Source: Paenibacillus soyae
Lineage (GTDB): Bacteria; Bacillota; Bacilli; Paenibacillales; Paenibacillaceae
Reading direction: 5' to 3'
DNA: 64,000 nucleotides
Assembly: GCF_024623455.1 (NCBI RefSeq)
Contig: NZ_JANIPJ010000002.1
Location: forward strand, 434,001-498,000
The translations under genes and the position numbers were made by a program. The first letter of the stretch is position 1. Every line of letters begins with the position of its first letter. Shown in pieces: positions 27,074-38,756 of the stretch. The notes under the pieces are model-generated. The model ran no database searches, had not been told where the DNA came from, and saw nothing but the letters and a program-made list of their open reading frames with translations.

Positions 27074-28182
27074 TTTTTCATTTTTTTAAAGATATTCTCG
27101 TGATGTTCTTCCTGCTCGCTTGCCGATTCTCCGGACACTCCGCCGAATTGGCGCAGCAGCTCCTTCTGCTCGTCGGTCAAGTTCGTCGGCGTCACGATCG
27201 TGACTTTCACGTGCTGATCGCCCGTGCCGTAACCGCGAAGCTTCGGTACGCCTTTGCCTTTCAGTCGGAAGTACGTGCCGGTCTGAGTTCCCGCAGGCAC
27301 CTTTAGCTTCACCTTTTCGGTCAACGTAGGAATTTCGACCTCATCGCCAAGCGCGGCTTGCACGAACGTAAGCGGCACTTCGCAATAAATATCGTCGCCT
27401 TCGCGGTCGAAAAATTCATGCGGCTTCACGCGAAGAACAATGTACAGATCTCCAGCCGGACCTCCGCGCAGGCCGCCTTCTCCTTCGCCCGACATCCGGA
27501 TTTGCGCGCCGTCGTCCACGCCCGCCGGAATGTTGACCTTGATTCTGCGCTGCTTCTTCACTTTGCCCGCGCCGTGGCAGGTTCCGCATTTCTCGCGGAT
27601 AATGCGTCCCGTGCCCGAGCAGTTCGTACACGCGCGGCGGTTGACCATGCGGCCGAACGGCGTGTTCTGCACGACTTCCTGCTGACCCGAGCCTTTGCAC
27701 GTCGAGCAGGTTTCCGGCTTCGTGCCCGGCTTTGCGCCGTTGCCGTGGCAGGTATCGCAGGATTCCGTACGCGGAATCGTAATTTCGGCTTCCTTGCCGA
27801 AGACCGCTTCCTTGAACTCCACCGTCATCGTATATTGCAGATCGTTGCCCCGCTGAGGAGCGTTCGGATCCCGCCGCGAACCGCCGCCGCCGAAGAACAT
27901 ATCGAATATATCGCCGAAGCCGCCAAAATCCTGGCCGCCAGCTCCGCCCATGCCCTGGTTCGGATCGACATGGCCGTAACGGTCGTAAGTAGAACGTTTG
28001 CCGTCGTCGCTGAGCACGTCGTATGCTTCTTTCACTTCTTTGAACTTCGCTTCCGCGTCCGCCGCTTTGTTCACATCCGGATGATATTGCCGGGCAAGCT
28101 TGCGGTACGATTTTTTGATATCTTCCGCGGAGGCGTCCTTACCTACACCCAATACCTCATAATAATCTCGTTTGTTAGCCAT
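27055..28182 (-). CDS. dnaJ: Chaperone DnaJ
   Basis: Type I J-protein that stimulates DnaK ATPase. The 375-residue protein has the J domain with HPD (in YHPDVNKA), a Gly/Phe region ([20 protein letters not shown]), four zinc-finger repeats of CxxCxGxG type ([32 protein letters not shown]) and the C-terminal substrate domains. It is last in hrcA-grpE-dnaK-dnaJ, 98 bases after dnaK. A hairpin lies in that gap. Confidence 0.98.
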   Translation of the reverse strand: MANKRDYYEVLGVGKDASAEDIKKSYRKLARQYHPDVNKAADAEAKFKEVKEAYDVLSDDGKRSTYDRYGHVDPNQGMGGAGGQDFGGFGDIFDMFFGGGGSRRDPNAPQRGNDLQYTMTVEFKEAVFGKEAEITIPRTESCDTCHGNGAKPGTKPETCSTCKGSGQQEVVQNTPFGRMVNRRACTNCSGTGRIIREKCGTCHGAGKVKKQRRIKVNIPAGVDDGAQIRMSGEGEGGLRGGPAGDLYIVLRVKPHEFFDREGDDIYCEVPLTFVQAALGDEVEIPTLTEKVKLKVPAGTQTGTYFRLKGKGVPKLRGYGTGDQHVKVTIVTPTNLTDEQKELLRQFGGVSGESASEQEEHHENIFKKMKKAFRGE

Positions 28183-28232
28183 CCGATTTCACCCCCGCTG
28201 TTCGTTACTCTCCCTGTATTGACGCAAGAAAG

Positions 28233-28267
28233 GAGGTCAAAGACAGGGCAAGCCCCTCTTTGACCTC
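28233..28267 (-). terminator. Hairpin between dnaK and dnaJ
   Basis: GAGGTCAAAG and CTTTGACCTC form a perfect 10-bp stem 14 bases past the dnaK stop. The following minus-strand sequence (CTCCTTTCTTG) has a weak T run, so it may be a partial terminator or an mRNA-stabilising structure at the dnaK 3' end. Confidence 0.55.
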
Positions 28268-28280
28268 TCGCCGGTAAGCC

Positions 28281-30122
<1,842 letters not shown>

Positions 30123-30172
30123 TTAATCCTCCTAAAAGTATATATGGTTATCCATTCCTATAACAGCGTCAA

Positions 30173-30736
30173 TTAGCCGCTTACCTTCACCATTGCCGGG
30201 CGGAGCACTTTCTCTTTCAGCATGTAGCCTTTCTGAACTTCCTCCACCACGATGCCTTCTTCATATTCATCGGATTCCACCGTCATGATCGCCTGATGGA
30301 ACTCGGGATTAAATGGTTCGCCTACAGACTGGATCGGCTTCAGTCCTTCCGCGTCTAGCGTCTGGCTGAGCTGGCGGAAGATCATGTCCACGCCCTTCGC
30401 AAGCGACTCGTAGTCGCTGTTGCTGGATGCCGCGGCTATCGCGCGTTCGAAATTATCGACGACCGGAAGCAGCTGGCCGAGGAGCTTCATGGAAGCGTAT
30501 TGTCCAAGCTCTTCCTTCTCCTTCATTGTTCTGCGACGAAAGTTGTCGAAATCCGCCTGCGCTCGTAAGTATCGCTGCTGGGCTTCGTCCGCCTGCTTCG
30601 CCAGCTCGTCGTAACGAGCGTCTGCTGCAGGTTGTTCCGCGGCTTCGCCGCCTTCCGATACATGGTCCATGTTCTCGGCCGCAGTTTCTTCTTCTACAGT
30701 ATCCACTGTTTCATTATGTTGTTCCTTCGCGCTCAT
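30173..30736 (-). CDS. grpE: Nucleotide exchange factor GrpE
   Basis: Releases ADP from DnaK. The 187-residue protein has an acidic unstructured start, a long helical dimerisation part (YLRAQADFDNFRRRTMKEKE) and a beta wing with GEPFNPEFHQAIMT. It follows hrcA by 32 bases in the CIRCE-controlled operon. Confidence 0.98.
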   Translation of the reverse strand: MSAKEQHNETVDTVEEETAAENMDHVSEGGEAAEQPAADARYDELAKQADEAQQRYLRAQADFDNFRRRTMKEKEELGQYASMKLLGQLLPVVDNFERAIAAASSNSDYESLAKGVDMIFRQLSQTLDAEGLKPIQSVGEPFNPEFHQAIMTVESDEYEEGIVVEEVQKGYMLKEKVLRPAMVKVSG

Positions 30737-30768
30737 CTCTTCACCTCCTAAGCGTAATGCTTCGATCC

Positions 30769-31794
30769 TTATTTATACCAACGGCTGAGCAATGTGCCCA
30801 TGTCCTTGGATATCATATCGATGAGACTGATCACTTTGCCGTATTCCATCCGGGTCGGGCCGAGTATTCCGATCGTGCCGAGCGGCTCGCCTTCAATGGA
30901 ATAAGTGGCGGTAATCAGACTGCAATCGCTGATCGCCTTGTGGTCATTTTCTGTTCCGATCCGGACTTGTATACCCGAAGGAAGCGTCGACAACATCTTC
31001 ATTATCGCAGGCGCTTCGCCGAGCAGATCCAGAATCGTTTTCACTTTGTCGACATCCTTGAACTCGGGCTGAGTAAGCATGTTCGTCGTTCCGCTCATGA
31101 AGATGCGCTGCTCTTCGTCATTCTGGAGGGCGTTCTCCAGCACCCTGATCAGGCCTTCATAGTGGTCGACATGTCTCTCCAGCTCATGCGCGACCTCGGA
31201 ATACAGCTTCGCCTTCAGGCGAATAAGCGGCACGCCGACAAGCTTCGTGTTGAGAATGTTGACGACCTTCTGCATGTCGTCCATATTCAGGTCAGGCGGA
31301 ACCGTAATCGTCCGATTCTCGACATGTCCCGTGTTGGTCACGATGATCGCAACCGCGGAATCCGCGTTAAGCGGAACCAAACCAAAGTGTTTCAGCGAGG
31401 TATGGAACAGCTCCGGTCCAAGCAAAATCGACGTATAATTCGTTAAGCTGGACAATATCGTCGCCGCATGCTGAATGACTTGCTCCATTTGGTTCATCTT
31501 GTCGGTTACGAACGAGCGGACTAAGTGAACATCGTCGTCGTTCAGCTGGTTCAACTGAACAAGATGGTCGACATAATACCGGTAGCCTTTGGTCGAGGGT
31601 ACCCGACCGGCAGAAGTATGAGGCTGCTCCAGGTAACCGAGCTCCTCCAAATCCGCCATTTCGTTCCGAATCGTGGCCGGGCTGAAGGCGACGTCGCCCC
31701 GCTTCGAAATGCTGCGCGAGCCTACCGGCTCAGCTGAACGGATATAATCGTCTACGATGGCATTCAAAATCATTCGCTGTCTATCTGTCAGCAT
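30769..31794 (-). CDS. hrcA: Heat-inducible transcription repressor HrcA
   Basis: Repressor of class I heat-shock genes that binds CIRCE and needs GroEL for activity. I choose the ATG at 31794 (MLTDRQRMILNAIVDDYI, 341 residues), with GGAGGG six bases upstream; this matches family length, while the longer frame adds 19 residues. The winged helix includes SKRGDVAFSPATIRNEMADLEELGYL. It is first in the operon, with CIRCE 46 bases before its start, so it represses itself. Confidence 0.97.
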   Translation of the reverse strand: MLTDRQRMILNAIVDDYIRSAEPVGSRSISKRGDVAFSPATIRNEMADLEELGYLEQPHTSAGRVPSTKGYRYYVDHLVQLNQLNDDDVHLVRSFVTDKMNQMEQVIQHAATILSSLTNYTSILLGPELFHTSLKHFGLVPLNADSAVAIIVTNTGHVENRTITVPPDLNMDDMQKVVNILNTKLVGVPLIRLKAKLYSEVAHELERHVDHYEGLIRVLENALQNDEEQRIFMSGTTNMLTQPEFKDVDKVKTILDLLGEAPAIMKMLSTLPSGIQVRIGTENDHKAISDCSLITATYSIEGEPLGTIGILGPTRMEYGKVISLIDMISKDMGTLLSRWYK

Positions 31795-31840
31795 TTCGAT
31801 CCCTCCATATTCGTTAGAAACTAAACGCTTCGGCTGCTCG

Positions 31841-31867
31841 TTAGCACTCAACTCATATGAGTGCTAA
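31841..31867 (-). promoter_or_regulatory. CIRCE operator
   Basis: Perfect match to the consensus TTAGCACTC-N9-GAGTGCTAA, placed just downstream of the hrcA promoter. HrcA binding here should block transcription of hrcA-grpE-dnaK-dnaJ until heat stress. Confidence 0.98.
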
Positions 31868-31878
31868 TCGCTAATACA

Positions 31879-31908
31879 AAAATACCAAAACGCCTTTGCG
31901 ATTGTCAA
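31879..31908 (-). promoter_or_regulatory. Sigma-A promoter of the hrcA operon
   Basis: TTGACA (31903-31908) and TATTTT (31879-31884) with an 18-base spacer on the minus strand. CIRCE begins 11 bases downstream of the -10 box, covering the expected start site. Confidence 0.75.
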
Positions 31909-31958
31909 GTCAGTTCGGCAGCCGGCTCGGAATTTTTCGTTCGCAAACACAAAAAAAC

Positions 31959-31992
31959 GCCATGCGGCCACAAGTTGCTGCAGCCGCATAGC
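31959..31992 (-). terminator. Intrinsic terminator after the GNAT gene
   Basis: GCCATGCGGC pairs with GCCGCATAGC (one mismatch), followed by seven T on the minus strand, 24 bases past the GNAT stop. It insulates the hrcA promoter from upstream reading. Confidence 0.85.
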
Positions 31993-32016
31993 GCACGCGC
32001 CATCCGTACGAGTCCG

Positions 32017-32499
32017 TTACTCTAACGTCCTTAGCACCGCGATTTCGTCGCAGGCATGCTGCTTGGGACAATTCACGCAGTCCTTCCACACCTTCTCGGG
32101 GAAAATGTCTTTGTCCACGACGGTGAAGCCGTTCCGTTCAAAAAACTTGTCGGCGTACGTAAGCGCCATGACTTTGGTAATCCCCTGCGCCTTCGCCTGC
32201 TCCAGCAATTTGGTCACGAGCTTGCTGCCGATGCCGAGGCTCTTATAGCCTTCGGTCATGCCAAGCGACCGGATCTCGACCAGGTTATCGCCAAGCTTCG
32301 TTAACGCGCCGCACCCTACGACGACGCCGCCAATCTCCGCCACGACGAACGTGTCGATCATATGGGCAAGGGCTTCGCGGGACCTCGGCAGCATAATCCC
32401 CTTCTCGGCGTAACCCTTTATTAATTGAAACAAAGTTTCCACGTCGTCCGGCGTTGCCGTCCGGCAAAACACATCCACTGCTTGCATCGCTGCCTCCAC
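32017..32499 (-). CDS. GNAT N-acetyltransferase (ArgA-like type)
   Basis: Single-domain acetyltransferase of 160 residues. The acetyl-CoA loop is in SLGMTEGYKSLGIGSKLV. The C-terminal block NGFTVVDKDIFPEKVWKDCVNCPKQHACDEIA, with paired cysteines, is characteristic of the short N-acetylglutamate-synthase-like group. Whether it acetylates glutamate cannot be decided here. It stands between hemW and the hrcA operon with its own terminator; this gene is an addition to the Bacillus hemW-hrcA order. Confidence 0.88.
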   Translation of the reverse strand: MEAAMQAVDVFCRTATPDDVETLFQLIKGYAEKGIMLPRSREALAHMIDTFVVAEIGGVVVGCGALTKLGDNLVEIRSLGMTEGYKSLGIGSKLVTKLLEQAKAQGITKVMALTYADKFFERNGFTVVDKDIFPEKVWKDCVNCPKQHACDEIAVLRTLE

Positions 32500-32592
32500 C
32501 CCCGCGAGTACCGTATCGTTCGTTTGTAAGAATATGAATAAATATACATCAAAACGAATGAATACTCAAGCACATTTTTACGCTTTATCTAT

Positions 32593-33765
32593 TTATGCGC
32601 CAGTGCCCAAAAACGCTCCGAAAACTTCGTTTCCGAGCAGCACACCCCGGTCGGTCAGCCGATAAATGATGTCGCCGTTTTGTTCGATTCTTTCTAGGAG
32701 TCCGTCCCGGATTTGCTTGTCGATAACGGCTCCGTAACGCTCCTCCAAGCGATGGCCCGGGAATTGCGCAGCGAATCTGGAAGACTGTACGCCCTCCAGA
32801 AGTCTGAGTCCCACCATCATAAAATCCTCCATCGCTTCGTCCGCCGGAATATCGTAGGATTCCAGCCGCGGCAGCCTTTCCTTGTTCGCGTCGATATACG
32901 GCTGCACGCCTTTGATGTTGACATGACGCACGCCCTTCGCATAGCCGTGAGCCCCCGCGCCAAGCCCGTAGTAAGGCTCGTTGCGCCAATAGGTGGAATT
33001 GTGGCGGCTCTCGAAGCCGGGCTTCGCGAAATTGCTGATTTCGTAATGGCGGTAACCGCCGGCCTTCAGCTTCTCCATGAGGAGCAGGAACATTCTCAGC
33101 TCCTCCTCTTCCGCAGGCAGCGGAAGCTCGTTCCGTTCATACAGCTTGTGGAACAGCGTGTTCTCCTCTACCTTCAAGCTATACAGTGAATAATGAGGCA
33201 GTCCGAGCGCCATGGCGCGCTCGACGCTGTCGGATAGCAGCTCGAGCGTCTGGCCAGGCAGCCCGAACATCAGATCGATGGACAAATTGTCGAAGCCCGC
33301 TTTACGCGCGTTCTCCAAGCTGCGATAGACGTCGTCGACATTGTGAATGCGGCCGATCCGCTCCAGCAGGCCGTTATCGAACGACTGCACGCCGAAGCTG
33401 ATGCGGTTCACGCCGCCTTCCTTCATCGCCGCCAGCTTCTCGGGATCGGTCGTTCCCGGATTCGCTTCCATCGTAAATTCCGCGCCTTCCGCGATCGGGA
33501 AATGCTCGAACACCGATTTCAAGAACCGTTCCATCTGCGGAGGCGTCAGCACGGTCGGCGTGCCTCCCCCGACGAATACCGTCTCGATCCTCTCGGGCGC
33601 CAGCGCGGAAACCGTCCTTCTCATCTCCTCCTCCAACGCGTCCAAGTATTGATCGACCGGCTGCCCTTTCAACACGTACGAAGTAAAGTCGCAATAATGG
33701 CATTTGTTCGTGCAGAACGGGATGTGTATATAAAGCGCCTTAGGAGACGCTGTTAATGGATTCAT
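32593..33765 (-). CDS. hemW: Radical SAM protein HemW
   Basis: HemW, formerly annotated as oxygen-independent coproporphyrinogen III oxidase, now regarded as a haem chaperone. The cluster motif is IPFCTNKCHYCDF. The HemW-type lack of the extra N-terminal residues of HemN and the length of 390 residues support HemW over HemN. The ATG at 33765 follows AAGGAG; the longer frame runs into the upstream hairpin. It follows lepA, as in Bacillus. Confidence 0.95.
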   Translation of the reverse strand: MNPLTASPKALYIHIPFCTNKCHYCDFTSYVLKGQPVDQYLDALEEEMRRTVSALAPERIETVFVGGGTPTVLTPPQMERFLKSVFEHFPIAEGAEFTMEANPGTTDPEKLAAMKEGGVNRISFGVQSFDNGLLERIGRIHNVDDVYRSLENARKAGFDNLSIDLMFGLPGQTLELLSDSVERAMALGLPHYSLYSLKVEENTLFHKLYERNELPLPAEEEELRMFLLLMEKLKAGGYRHYEISNFAKPGFESRHNSTYWRNEPYYGLGAGAHGYAKGVRHVNIKGVQPYIDANKERLPRLESYDIPADEAMEDFMMVGLRLLEGVQSSRFAAQFPGHRLEERYGAVIDKQIRDGLLERIEQNGDIIYRLTDRGVLLGNEVFGAFLGTGA

Positions 33766-33796
33766 CTTCGTTGCTCCTTCCCTATACAAAAAACGA

Positions 33797-33815
33797 AGGA
33801 GAGCGTCGCTCTCCT
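33797..33815 (-). terminator. Hairpin between lepA and hemW
   Basis: AGGAGAG/CTCTCCT stem with a 5-base loop, followed by TCGTTTTTT on the minus strand, 13 bases past the lepA stop. It should reduce, but perhaps not abolish, read-through into hemW, whose start is only 31 bases further on. Confidence 0.7.
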
Positions 33816-33828
33816 CCATGTCAAATGG

Positions 33829-35646
33829 TTAATCTTCGTCGATTTTCAGCACGGCCATGAACGCTTCCTGCGGCACCTCGACGCTGCCGACCTGCTTCAT
33901 CCGCTTCTTGCCTTCCTTCTGCTTCTCGAGAAGCTTCCGCTTCCGGCTGATGTCGCCGCCGTAGCACTTGGCGAGAACGTTCTTCCGCATCGCCTTGACC
34001 GTCTCGCGCGCGATAACCTTCGTGCCGATGGAAGCCTGAACCGGCACCTCGAACATCTGGCGCGGAATCAGCTCTTTCATCTTCTCGCAGATGAGGCGGC
34101 CGCGGTTGTACGCTCTGTCGCGGTGGACGATGACGGACAACGCGTCGACCTGCTCGCCGTTCAGCATGATGTCCATCTTCACGAGATTGGATTTGCGATA
34201 CCCCGATAACTCGTAATCGAAGGAAGCGTAACCTTTGGTCCGCGATTTCAATTGATCGAAGAAATCGTAGACGATCTCGGACAGAGGCATGTCGTACGAT
34301 AACGTAACGCGGTTCGTATCCAAATACTCCATGTTGATGAATTCGCCGCGTTTGCCTTGGCACAGCTCCATGATCGTGCCGACAAAATCGTTAGGCACGA
34401 TAATGCCCGCTTTCACGTAAGGCTCCTCGACATAATCCAGACGTCCCGACTCCGGGTAATTGGACGGATTGTCGATATCCATCTGCTCGCCGTTCGTGAG
34501 GGTTACCTTGTAGATAACGCTCGGCGCGGTCGTGATGAGCGGAATGTTGAATTCCCGCTCGATCCGCTCCTGAATGATCTCCATGTGGAGCAGTCCAAGG
34601 AAGCCGCAGCGGAAACCGAAGCCAAGCGCCGTGGACGACTCCGGCTCGTAACGCAGCGACGCGTCGTTCAGCTCCAGCTTCTCGAGCGCTTCGCGAAGAT
34701 CGTTGTAATCCTGCGTCTCGATCGGATACAGGCCGCAATAGACCATCGGATTAATCCGGCGGTAACCCGGCAGCGGCTCGGGCGCGGGCTTCTTGGCGTC
34801 GGTAACGGTATCGCCGACGCGCGTATCCTTCACGTTCTTGATGCCCGCAACGACAAAGCCTACGTCGCCCACGGACAACTCGTCCACGATCGACATGCGC
34901 GGTTTGAACGCTCCGACCTCGATGACCTCGAACTCGGCTCCCGTCGCCATGAACCGGATTTTCTTGCCGGCGCGGATATTGCCGTCGATGACCCGGACGT
35001 ACACGATAACGCCTTTGTAGGCGTCGTAATGCGAGTCGAAGATCAGCGCCTTCAAAGGCTGGTCAGGATCGCCGCTCGGAGCCGGCACCTTCGTGACGAC
35101 CTGCTCCAAAATTTCCTTGATGCCGATGCCGGCTTTGGCGGAAGCATGGACCGCTTCGCTGGCGTCCAGCCCGATCACGTCCTCGATCTCCTGCTTCACC
35201 CGCTCCGGCTCCGCGCTCGGCAAATCGATTTTGTTAATGACCGGCAGCACCTCGAGGTTGTTGTCCAGCGCCAAGTACACGTTGGCCAGCGTCTGCGCCT
35301 CGATGCCCTGGGCGGCGTCCACGACGAGGAGAGCGCCCTCGCAGGCGGCCATGCTTCGGGACACCTCGTACGTAAAGTCGACGTGCCCTGGCGTATCGAT
35401 CAAGTTCAGCAAATACTCTTCGCCATCGTCCGCGCGGTAAGAAAGTCTCACCGCCTGCAGCTTGATCGTAATCCCCCGCTCGCGCTCCAGATCCATCTGG
35501 TCCAGCACTTGCGCCTGCATTTCCCTGGAGCTGAGCGCTCCCGTATATTCCAAGATACGGTCGGCAAGCGTCGACTTGCCATGGTCGATATGAGCGATAA
35601 TGGAAAAATTTCTTATCTTCTTCTGTCGGTCGCGAACGTCAGTCAT
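33829..35646 (-). CDS. lepA: Elongation factor 4 (LepA)
   Basis: Translational GTPase that back-translocates or remodels stalled ribosomes. The 605-residue protein has G1 AHIDHGKS, G3 DTPGHVDF and G4 NKIDLP. It also has the LepA-specific C-terminal domain ending [25 protein letters not shown], which is near-diagnostic. It is followed by hemW and preceded by the yqxA-like gene. Confidence 0.98.
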   Translation of the reverse strand: MTDVRDRQKKIRNFSIIAHIDHGKSTLADRILEYTGALSSREMQAQVLDQMDLERERGITIKLQAVRLSYRADDGEEYLLNLIDTPGHVDFTYEVSRSMAACEGALLVVDAAQGIEAQTLANVYLALDNNLEVLPVINKIDLPSAEPERVKQEIEDVIGLDASEAVHASAKAGIGIKEILEQVVTKVPAPSGDPDQPLKALIFDSHYDAYKGVIVYVRVIDGNIRAGKKIRFMATGAEFEVIEVGAFKPRMSIVDELSVGDVGFVVAGIKNVKDTRVGDTVTDAKKPAPEPLPGYRRINPMVYCGLYPIETQDYNDLREALEKLELNDASLRYEPESSTALGFGFRCGFLGLLHMEIIQERIEREFNIPLITTAPSVIYKVTLTNGEQMDIDNPSNYPESGRLDYVEEPYVKAGIIVPNDFVGTIMELCQGKRGEFINMEYLDTNRVTLSYDMPLSEIVYDFFDQLKSRTKGYASFDYELSGYRKSNLVKMDIMLNGEQVDALSVIVHRDRAYNRGRLICEKMKELIPRQMFEVPVQASIGTKVIARETVKAMRKNVLAKCYGGDISRKRKLLEKQKEGKKRMKQVGSVEVPQEAFMAVLKIDED

Positions 35647-35719
35647 GCACTAAGCCCCCACACATTCCAATAATTCCAATCATTCCTCCTATTATATCAG
35701 CTTGGAGGGATGACAGCAA

Positions 35720-36112
35720 TTAGTGTATCAGCCCGTCGAACAGGTCGACGACGAACCGGATGCCTTTGCTCGACGCGGATTGCAGCATGCCCGATGTGGA
35801 GTCCGCCAGCTTGTTGACGGCCGGCGCCTCGTCTTCGTTCGGCATGCCGGGGAGACGTTCCCCGTTGTAGCCGTAAGCCCGCCGGATTTCCTCGAGCTCC
35901 TTCTCGAGCTGCGCGATCCGCTTATCCGTCTCGGATTCGTAAGAGCCGCGCTCCTCTTGCGACGCAAGCCCTGTGCCTGTCCCGTAAGAAGCCTCGCCTT
36001 CGATAGGACCGTAAATGCGTTCGATGCCGGACGAGGTCATCTCGATCCCGAACAGGACGACTATCGCAAGCGCTCCGCCGATGGCGAGCCACTTCCATGC
36101 GTTTCCTTTCAT
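35720..36112 (-). CDS. YqxA-like (DUF3679-type) membrane-anchored protein
   Basis: A 130-residue protein with an N-terminal membrane segment (about 7-27, AWKWLAIGGALAIVVLFGIE) and a short extracytoplasmic part containing a coiled-coil-like stretch (DKRIAQLEKELEEIRRAYGY). It starts three bases after spoIIP. The position between spoIIP and lepA is that of Bacillus yqxA, which encodes a small protein of similar plan, so the assignment is mostly positional. Function is unknown. Confidence 0.72.
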   Translation of the reverse strand: MKGNAWKWLAIGGALAIVVLFGIEMTSSGIERIYGPIEGEASYGTGTGLASQEERGSYESETDKRIAQLEKELEEIRRAYGYNGERLPGMPNEDEAPAVNKLADSTSGMLQSASSKGIRFVVDLFDGLIH

Positions 36113-36115
36113 CGT

Positions 36116-37363
36116 TTACTGCTCCTCTCCTGATACCTTCTCCGCTTCCCAATAAATCTCCGCTATGATTTCGCCCAGCGCGTCGGCCGTGCGGTACGAT
36201 TCTTCAAGCGTATTTTCGACCCCGCCGATTTCGAGCAGGACGCTTTCGGAAGCTAACGATTGATTATATTCGGCATTGCCCGTAGCAGCAGTTTTGCCCC
36301 ATATTCCTCTAGAAATACCGGGGTACTTCTTCTCGAGCTCTTCGTGGATTTTGGTGGCGAATTCTTCGTTTTCTTTCCAGTTCGGATTTTTATGGCCGAT
36401 GATGAAATAAACCTGGGCGTAGCTGACGCCGTTAATATCGACCGTCGTGTATTTTCTTTTTTGCGAATCGCGGTGAATATCGAAGAAGAACTTCAGGTCG
36501 TCGCTGCTCGCGAGCGCTTCCTGCACCGTTTTTTTCGAATATTTGTAGCTGAGCTCCCATCTGTAGCCTTTGATGGCGGTCGGATAGTCGGTGTCGGAAT
36601 GCATGGCCCCCACGCCTTCCTCCTCGAGCTTCTCTGCCAGCCGCTTGCCCACCAGCGTAATGTTTTTGGTCGTCGAATTCGCGTCCTTGTTCTCCACCTC
36701 CGGATACCAGGACTCCCGGTTATGCGAGTGGTAGATAAACGCGATTTTGGAATCCCCCGTAGACGGCTCTTCCGCGGGCGGGGAGATTGGCGTCGCCGGC
36801 TGTTCGCCGCCGCTTCCCGAATCATCCGGGTCCGCGCCGGGCTGCTCGACGGCCCCTGTATCGCCCTCCGGTGCCTCCGTTCCTTGGCCGTTATCCTTTT
36901 CCTCCTGCGGACCTTCGATCGGCAGGTGATCCTTCGGCCCCACGTTCGCGTCCGTTCCGATCCCTTTGCGGATCAGGAAGGCGTCGCTCGCCATCCCCGG
37001 CAGCTCGGCCGCCAGCAGCCCGCCCGGCGTGCTCGGGTTGATGCTGGTCAGCGTACGCATCATGAAGGAGCTGATCTCCCGCGAGGTGAACGAGTCCGAT
37101 TGCATGCCGCTCTGGAACGACGGCATCTCCATCTCAAGCATGTCCCCGAAGAAGCCGCCCGGAACGGCAGCCGCGAATCCTTTCATCGAATGAATCGGCG
37201 ACTCCGACGACTGTTGGTGAAGCATCCCCGCTAAGCCGAGCATTATAAAAAACAGCATGGAGCTGAACGACAGAAGAGAAAAGGCTTTACCCGTCACCAG
37301 CAGCTGCCGAAGATGTTGTCCGTCTCTTGCTTCATTCCACCGCAAAGGCTTACGTTTCATCAT
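36116..37363 (-). CDS. spoIIP: Stage II sporulation protein P
   Basis: Peptidoglycan amidase/endopeptidase of the DMP complex (SpoIID-SpoIIM-SpoIIP) that thins septal wall and drives engulfment. The 415-residue protein has an N-terminal membrane anchor (SLLSFSSMLFFIMLGLAGML), a variable acidic Pro/Gly-rich linker (about 140-210) and the catalytic block FIYHSHNRESWYPEVE. IGGVENTLEESYRTADALGE lies near the end. The start at 37363 has GGGAGGGT eight bases upstream. It follows gpr. In Bacillus the gene is sigma-E controlled; no convincing promoter was fixed here. Confidence 0.95.
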   Translation of the reverse strand: MMKRKPLRWNEARDGQHLRQLLVTGKAFSLLSFSSMLFFIMLGLAGMLHQQSSESPIHSMKGFAAAVPGGFFGDMLEMEMPSFQSGMQSDSFTSREISSFMMRTLTSINPSTPGGLLAAELPGMASDAFLIRKGIGTDANVGPKDHLPIEGPQEEKDNGQGTEAPEGDTGAVEQPGADPDDSGSGGEQPATPISPPAEEPSTGDSKIAFIYHSHNRESWYPEVENKDANSTTKNITLVGKRLAEKLEEEGVGAMHSDTDYPTAIKGYRWELSYKYSKKTVQEALASSDDLKFFFDIHRDSQKRKYTTVDINGVSYAQVYFIIGHKNPNWKENEEFATKIHEELEKKYPGISRGIWGKTAATGNAEYNQSLASESVLLEIGGVENTLEESYRTADALGEIIAEIYWEAEKVSGEEQ

Positions 37364-37527
37364 CGTTATGTACCCTCCCGTAATCCGCAAAGCGATAGTT
37401 AAGCTCATCCATCCTAAGCTACTATCAAACTATGAGAGCAGAGAGGTTCATAGAACCGATTGAGAGAAAGAGATTTGAAGATTTGCGCCGGGAACAGCCG
37501 CGCTGTGGAATTTAGACCGCAAAAAAA

Positions 37528-37562
37528 GCGAAGACAGATGCCTTTAAGCATCATGACTTCGC
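37528..37562 (-). terminator. Intrinsic terminator of gpr
   Basis: GCGAAGACAGATGC pairs with GCATCATGACTTCGC with small internal mismatches, followed by seven T on the minus strand, 17 bases beyond the gpr stop. Confidence 0.85.
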
Positions 37563-37579
37563 CCCTTAGACTTTTTCTA

Positions 37580-38584
37580 TTAGTGTGTATAGGCCGCCAC
37601 GTTGCTCGAGTCCACGGCCTCATGCAAGGAAGCGTTCAGCCCGCTCGCGATAATGTTCGCGATATCCTCGATGAATTCGTCCACTTCCTTAGGAGTGACG
37701 AGAAGATCATGGCCGATCGGACTGAGCACCTCTCGGACCAGCTGCAGCCGTTCGTTGTCCTCCATCTGATTCAGCAGACCGAAGATTTGGTTCGTATCGC
37801 CCTTCTGGGCCTCGAGATGATTGCGCATAAGCTCGAAGGTGTTGTTCACGATCGTTGACGCGTATACAACGGTCGGCACTCCGATCGCGATAACCGGCAC
37901 GCCGAGTATTTCCTTCGTCAGTCCTTTGCGTTTGTTCCCGATACCCGAGCCTGGATGGATGCCGGTGTCCGCGATTTGAATCGTCGTGTTCACCCGCTCG
38001 AGCGCTTTGGACGCGAGGGCGTCGATCGCGATGATGAGATCCGGCTTGGAACGGTCGACGATGCCTTGCACGATCTCGCTCGATTCGATTCCCGTTATGC
38101 CGAGCACCCCCGGGGCGACCGCGCTGACCGGGCGATATCCAGGCGCAACCTGATCCGGCATCAGCTCGAAGAAATGACGGGTCACCATAATGTTTTCCAC
38201 GACCAGCGGTCCAAGCGCGTCAGGCGTCACGTTCCAGTTGCCGAGACCCACGATGAGAACGCGCGCCGTCTTCGGAATTTGCAGCCTCTGCAGGAAAGCT
38301 TCGAAATGCTGGGCGAATTTCGTCGTCACGCGGTCCTGCAGCTTCGTATCCCCATCCCGCAAGCCCGGCACTTCGATCGTGACGTAATGGCCGACCATTC
38401 TACCAATCGCCTGCGAGCCTTGTTCATTCTGTACATGCAGCATCGTAACCGTAATGCCGTCCTCTTCTTCCGTATTCGACTGAATGCCCGGGATCGGGCC
38501 CGTACCCGGCTTCTCGGCCAGCTCCTTGGCTTCCAGCGCCAAATCTGTCCTCACGTCGAATTTCTTCAAATCCAGATCCTTCAT
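37580..38584 (-). CDS. gpr: Germination (spore) protease GPR
   Basis: Aspartic-type protease that degrades small acid-soluble spore proteins at germination. It is made as a zymogen in the forespore. The N-terminal segment MKDLDLKKFDVRTDLALEA contains the expected propeptide cleavage region before RTDLA. The body shows VLIVGLGNWNVTPDALGPLVVENI and IAIDALASKALERVNTTIQI. Length 334. Upstream on the minus strand GTATG, 19 bases, CAATAA loosely resembles a sigma-F/G promoter; this is tentative. It is divergent from rpsT, as in Bacillus. Confidence 0.96.
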   Translation of the reverse strand: MKDLDLKKFDVRTDLALEAKELAEKPGTGPIPGIQSNTEEEDGITVTMLHVQNEQGSQAIGRMVGHYVTIEVPGLRDGDTKLQDRVTTKFAQHFEAFLQRLQIPKTARVLIVGLGNWNVTPDALGPLVVENIMVTRHFFELMPDQVAPGYRPVSAVAPGVLGITGIESSEIVQGIVDRSKPDLIIAIDALASKALERVNTTIQIADTGIHPGSGIGNKRKGLTKEILGVPVIAIGVPTVVYASTIVNNTFELMRNHLEAQKGDTNQIFGLLNQMEDNERLQLVREVLSPIGHDLLVTPKEVDEFIEDIANIIASGLNASLHEAVDSSNVAAYTH

Positions 38585-38681
38585 CGAACGTCCGAACTCC
38601 CTTCATCTGTTAATCTTCTGTTATTGTTCGCAGCAATTTCGTTTTCATACCGCGGATAACCCGCTTGCCTTTTGGTTACTA

Positions 38682-38710
38682 TTGCTTTTTGGGCGGGCGC
38701 ATGCTAATAT
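38682..38710 (+). promoter_or_regulatory. Sigma-A promoter of rpsT
   Basis: TTGCTT (38682-38687) and TAATAT (38705-38710) with a 17-base spacer, 46 bases before the rpsT start codon. Confidence 0.7.
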
Positions 38711-38756
38711 ATTTTAAGTTGTGTTGTCTGCTGATTATTTGTAGGAGGTGAATTCC

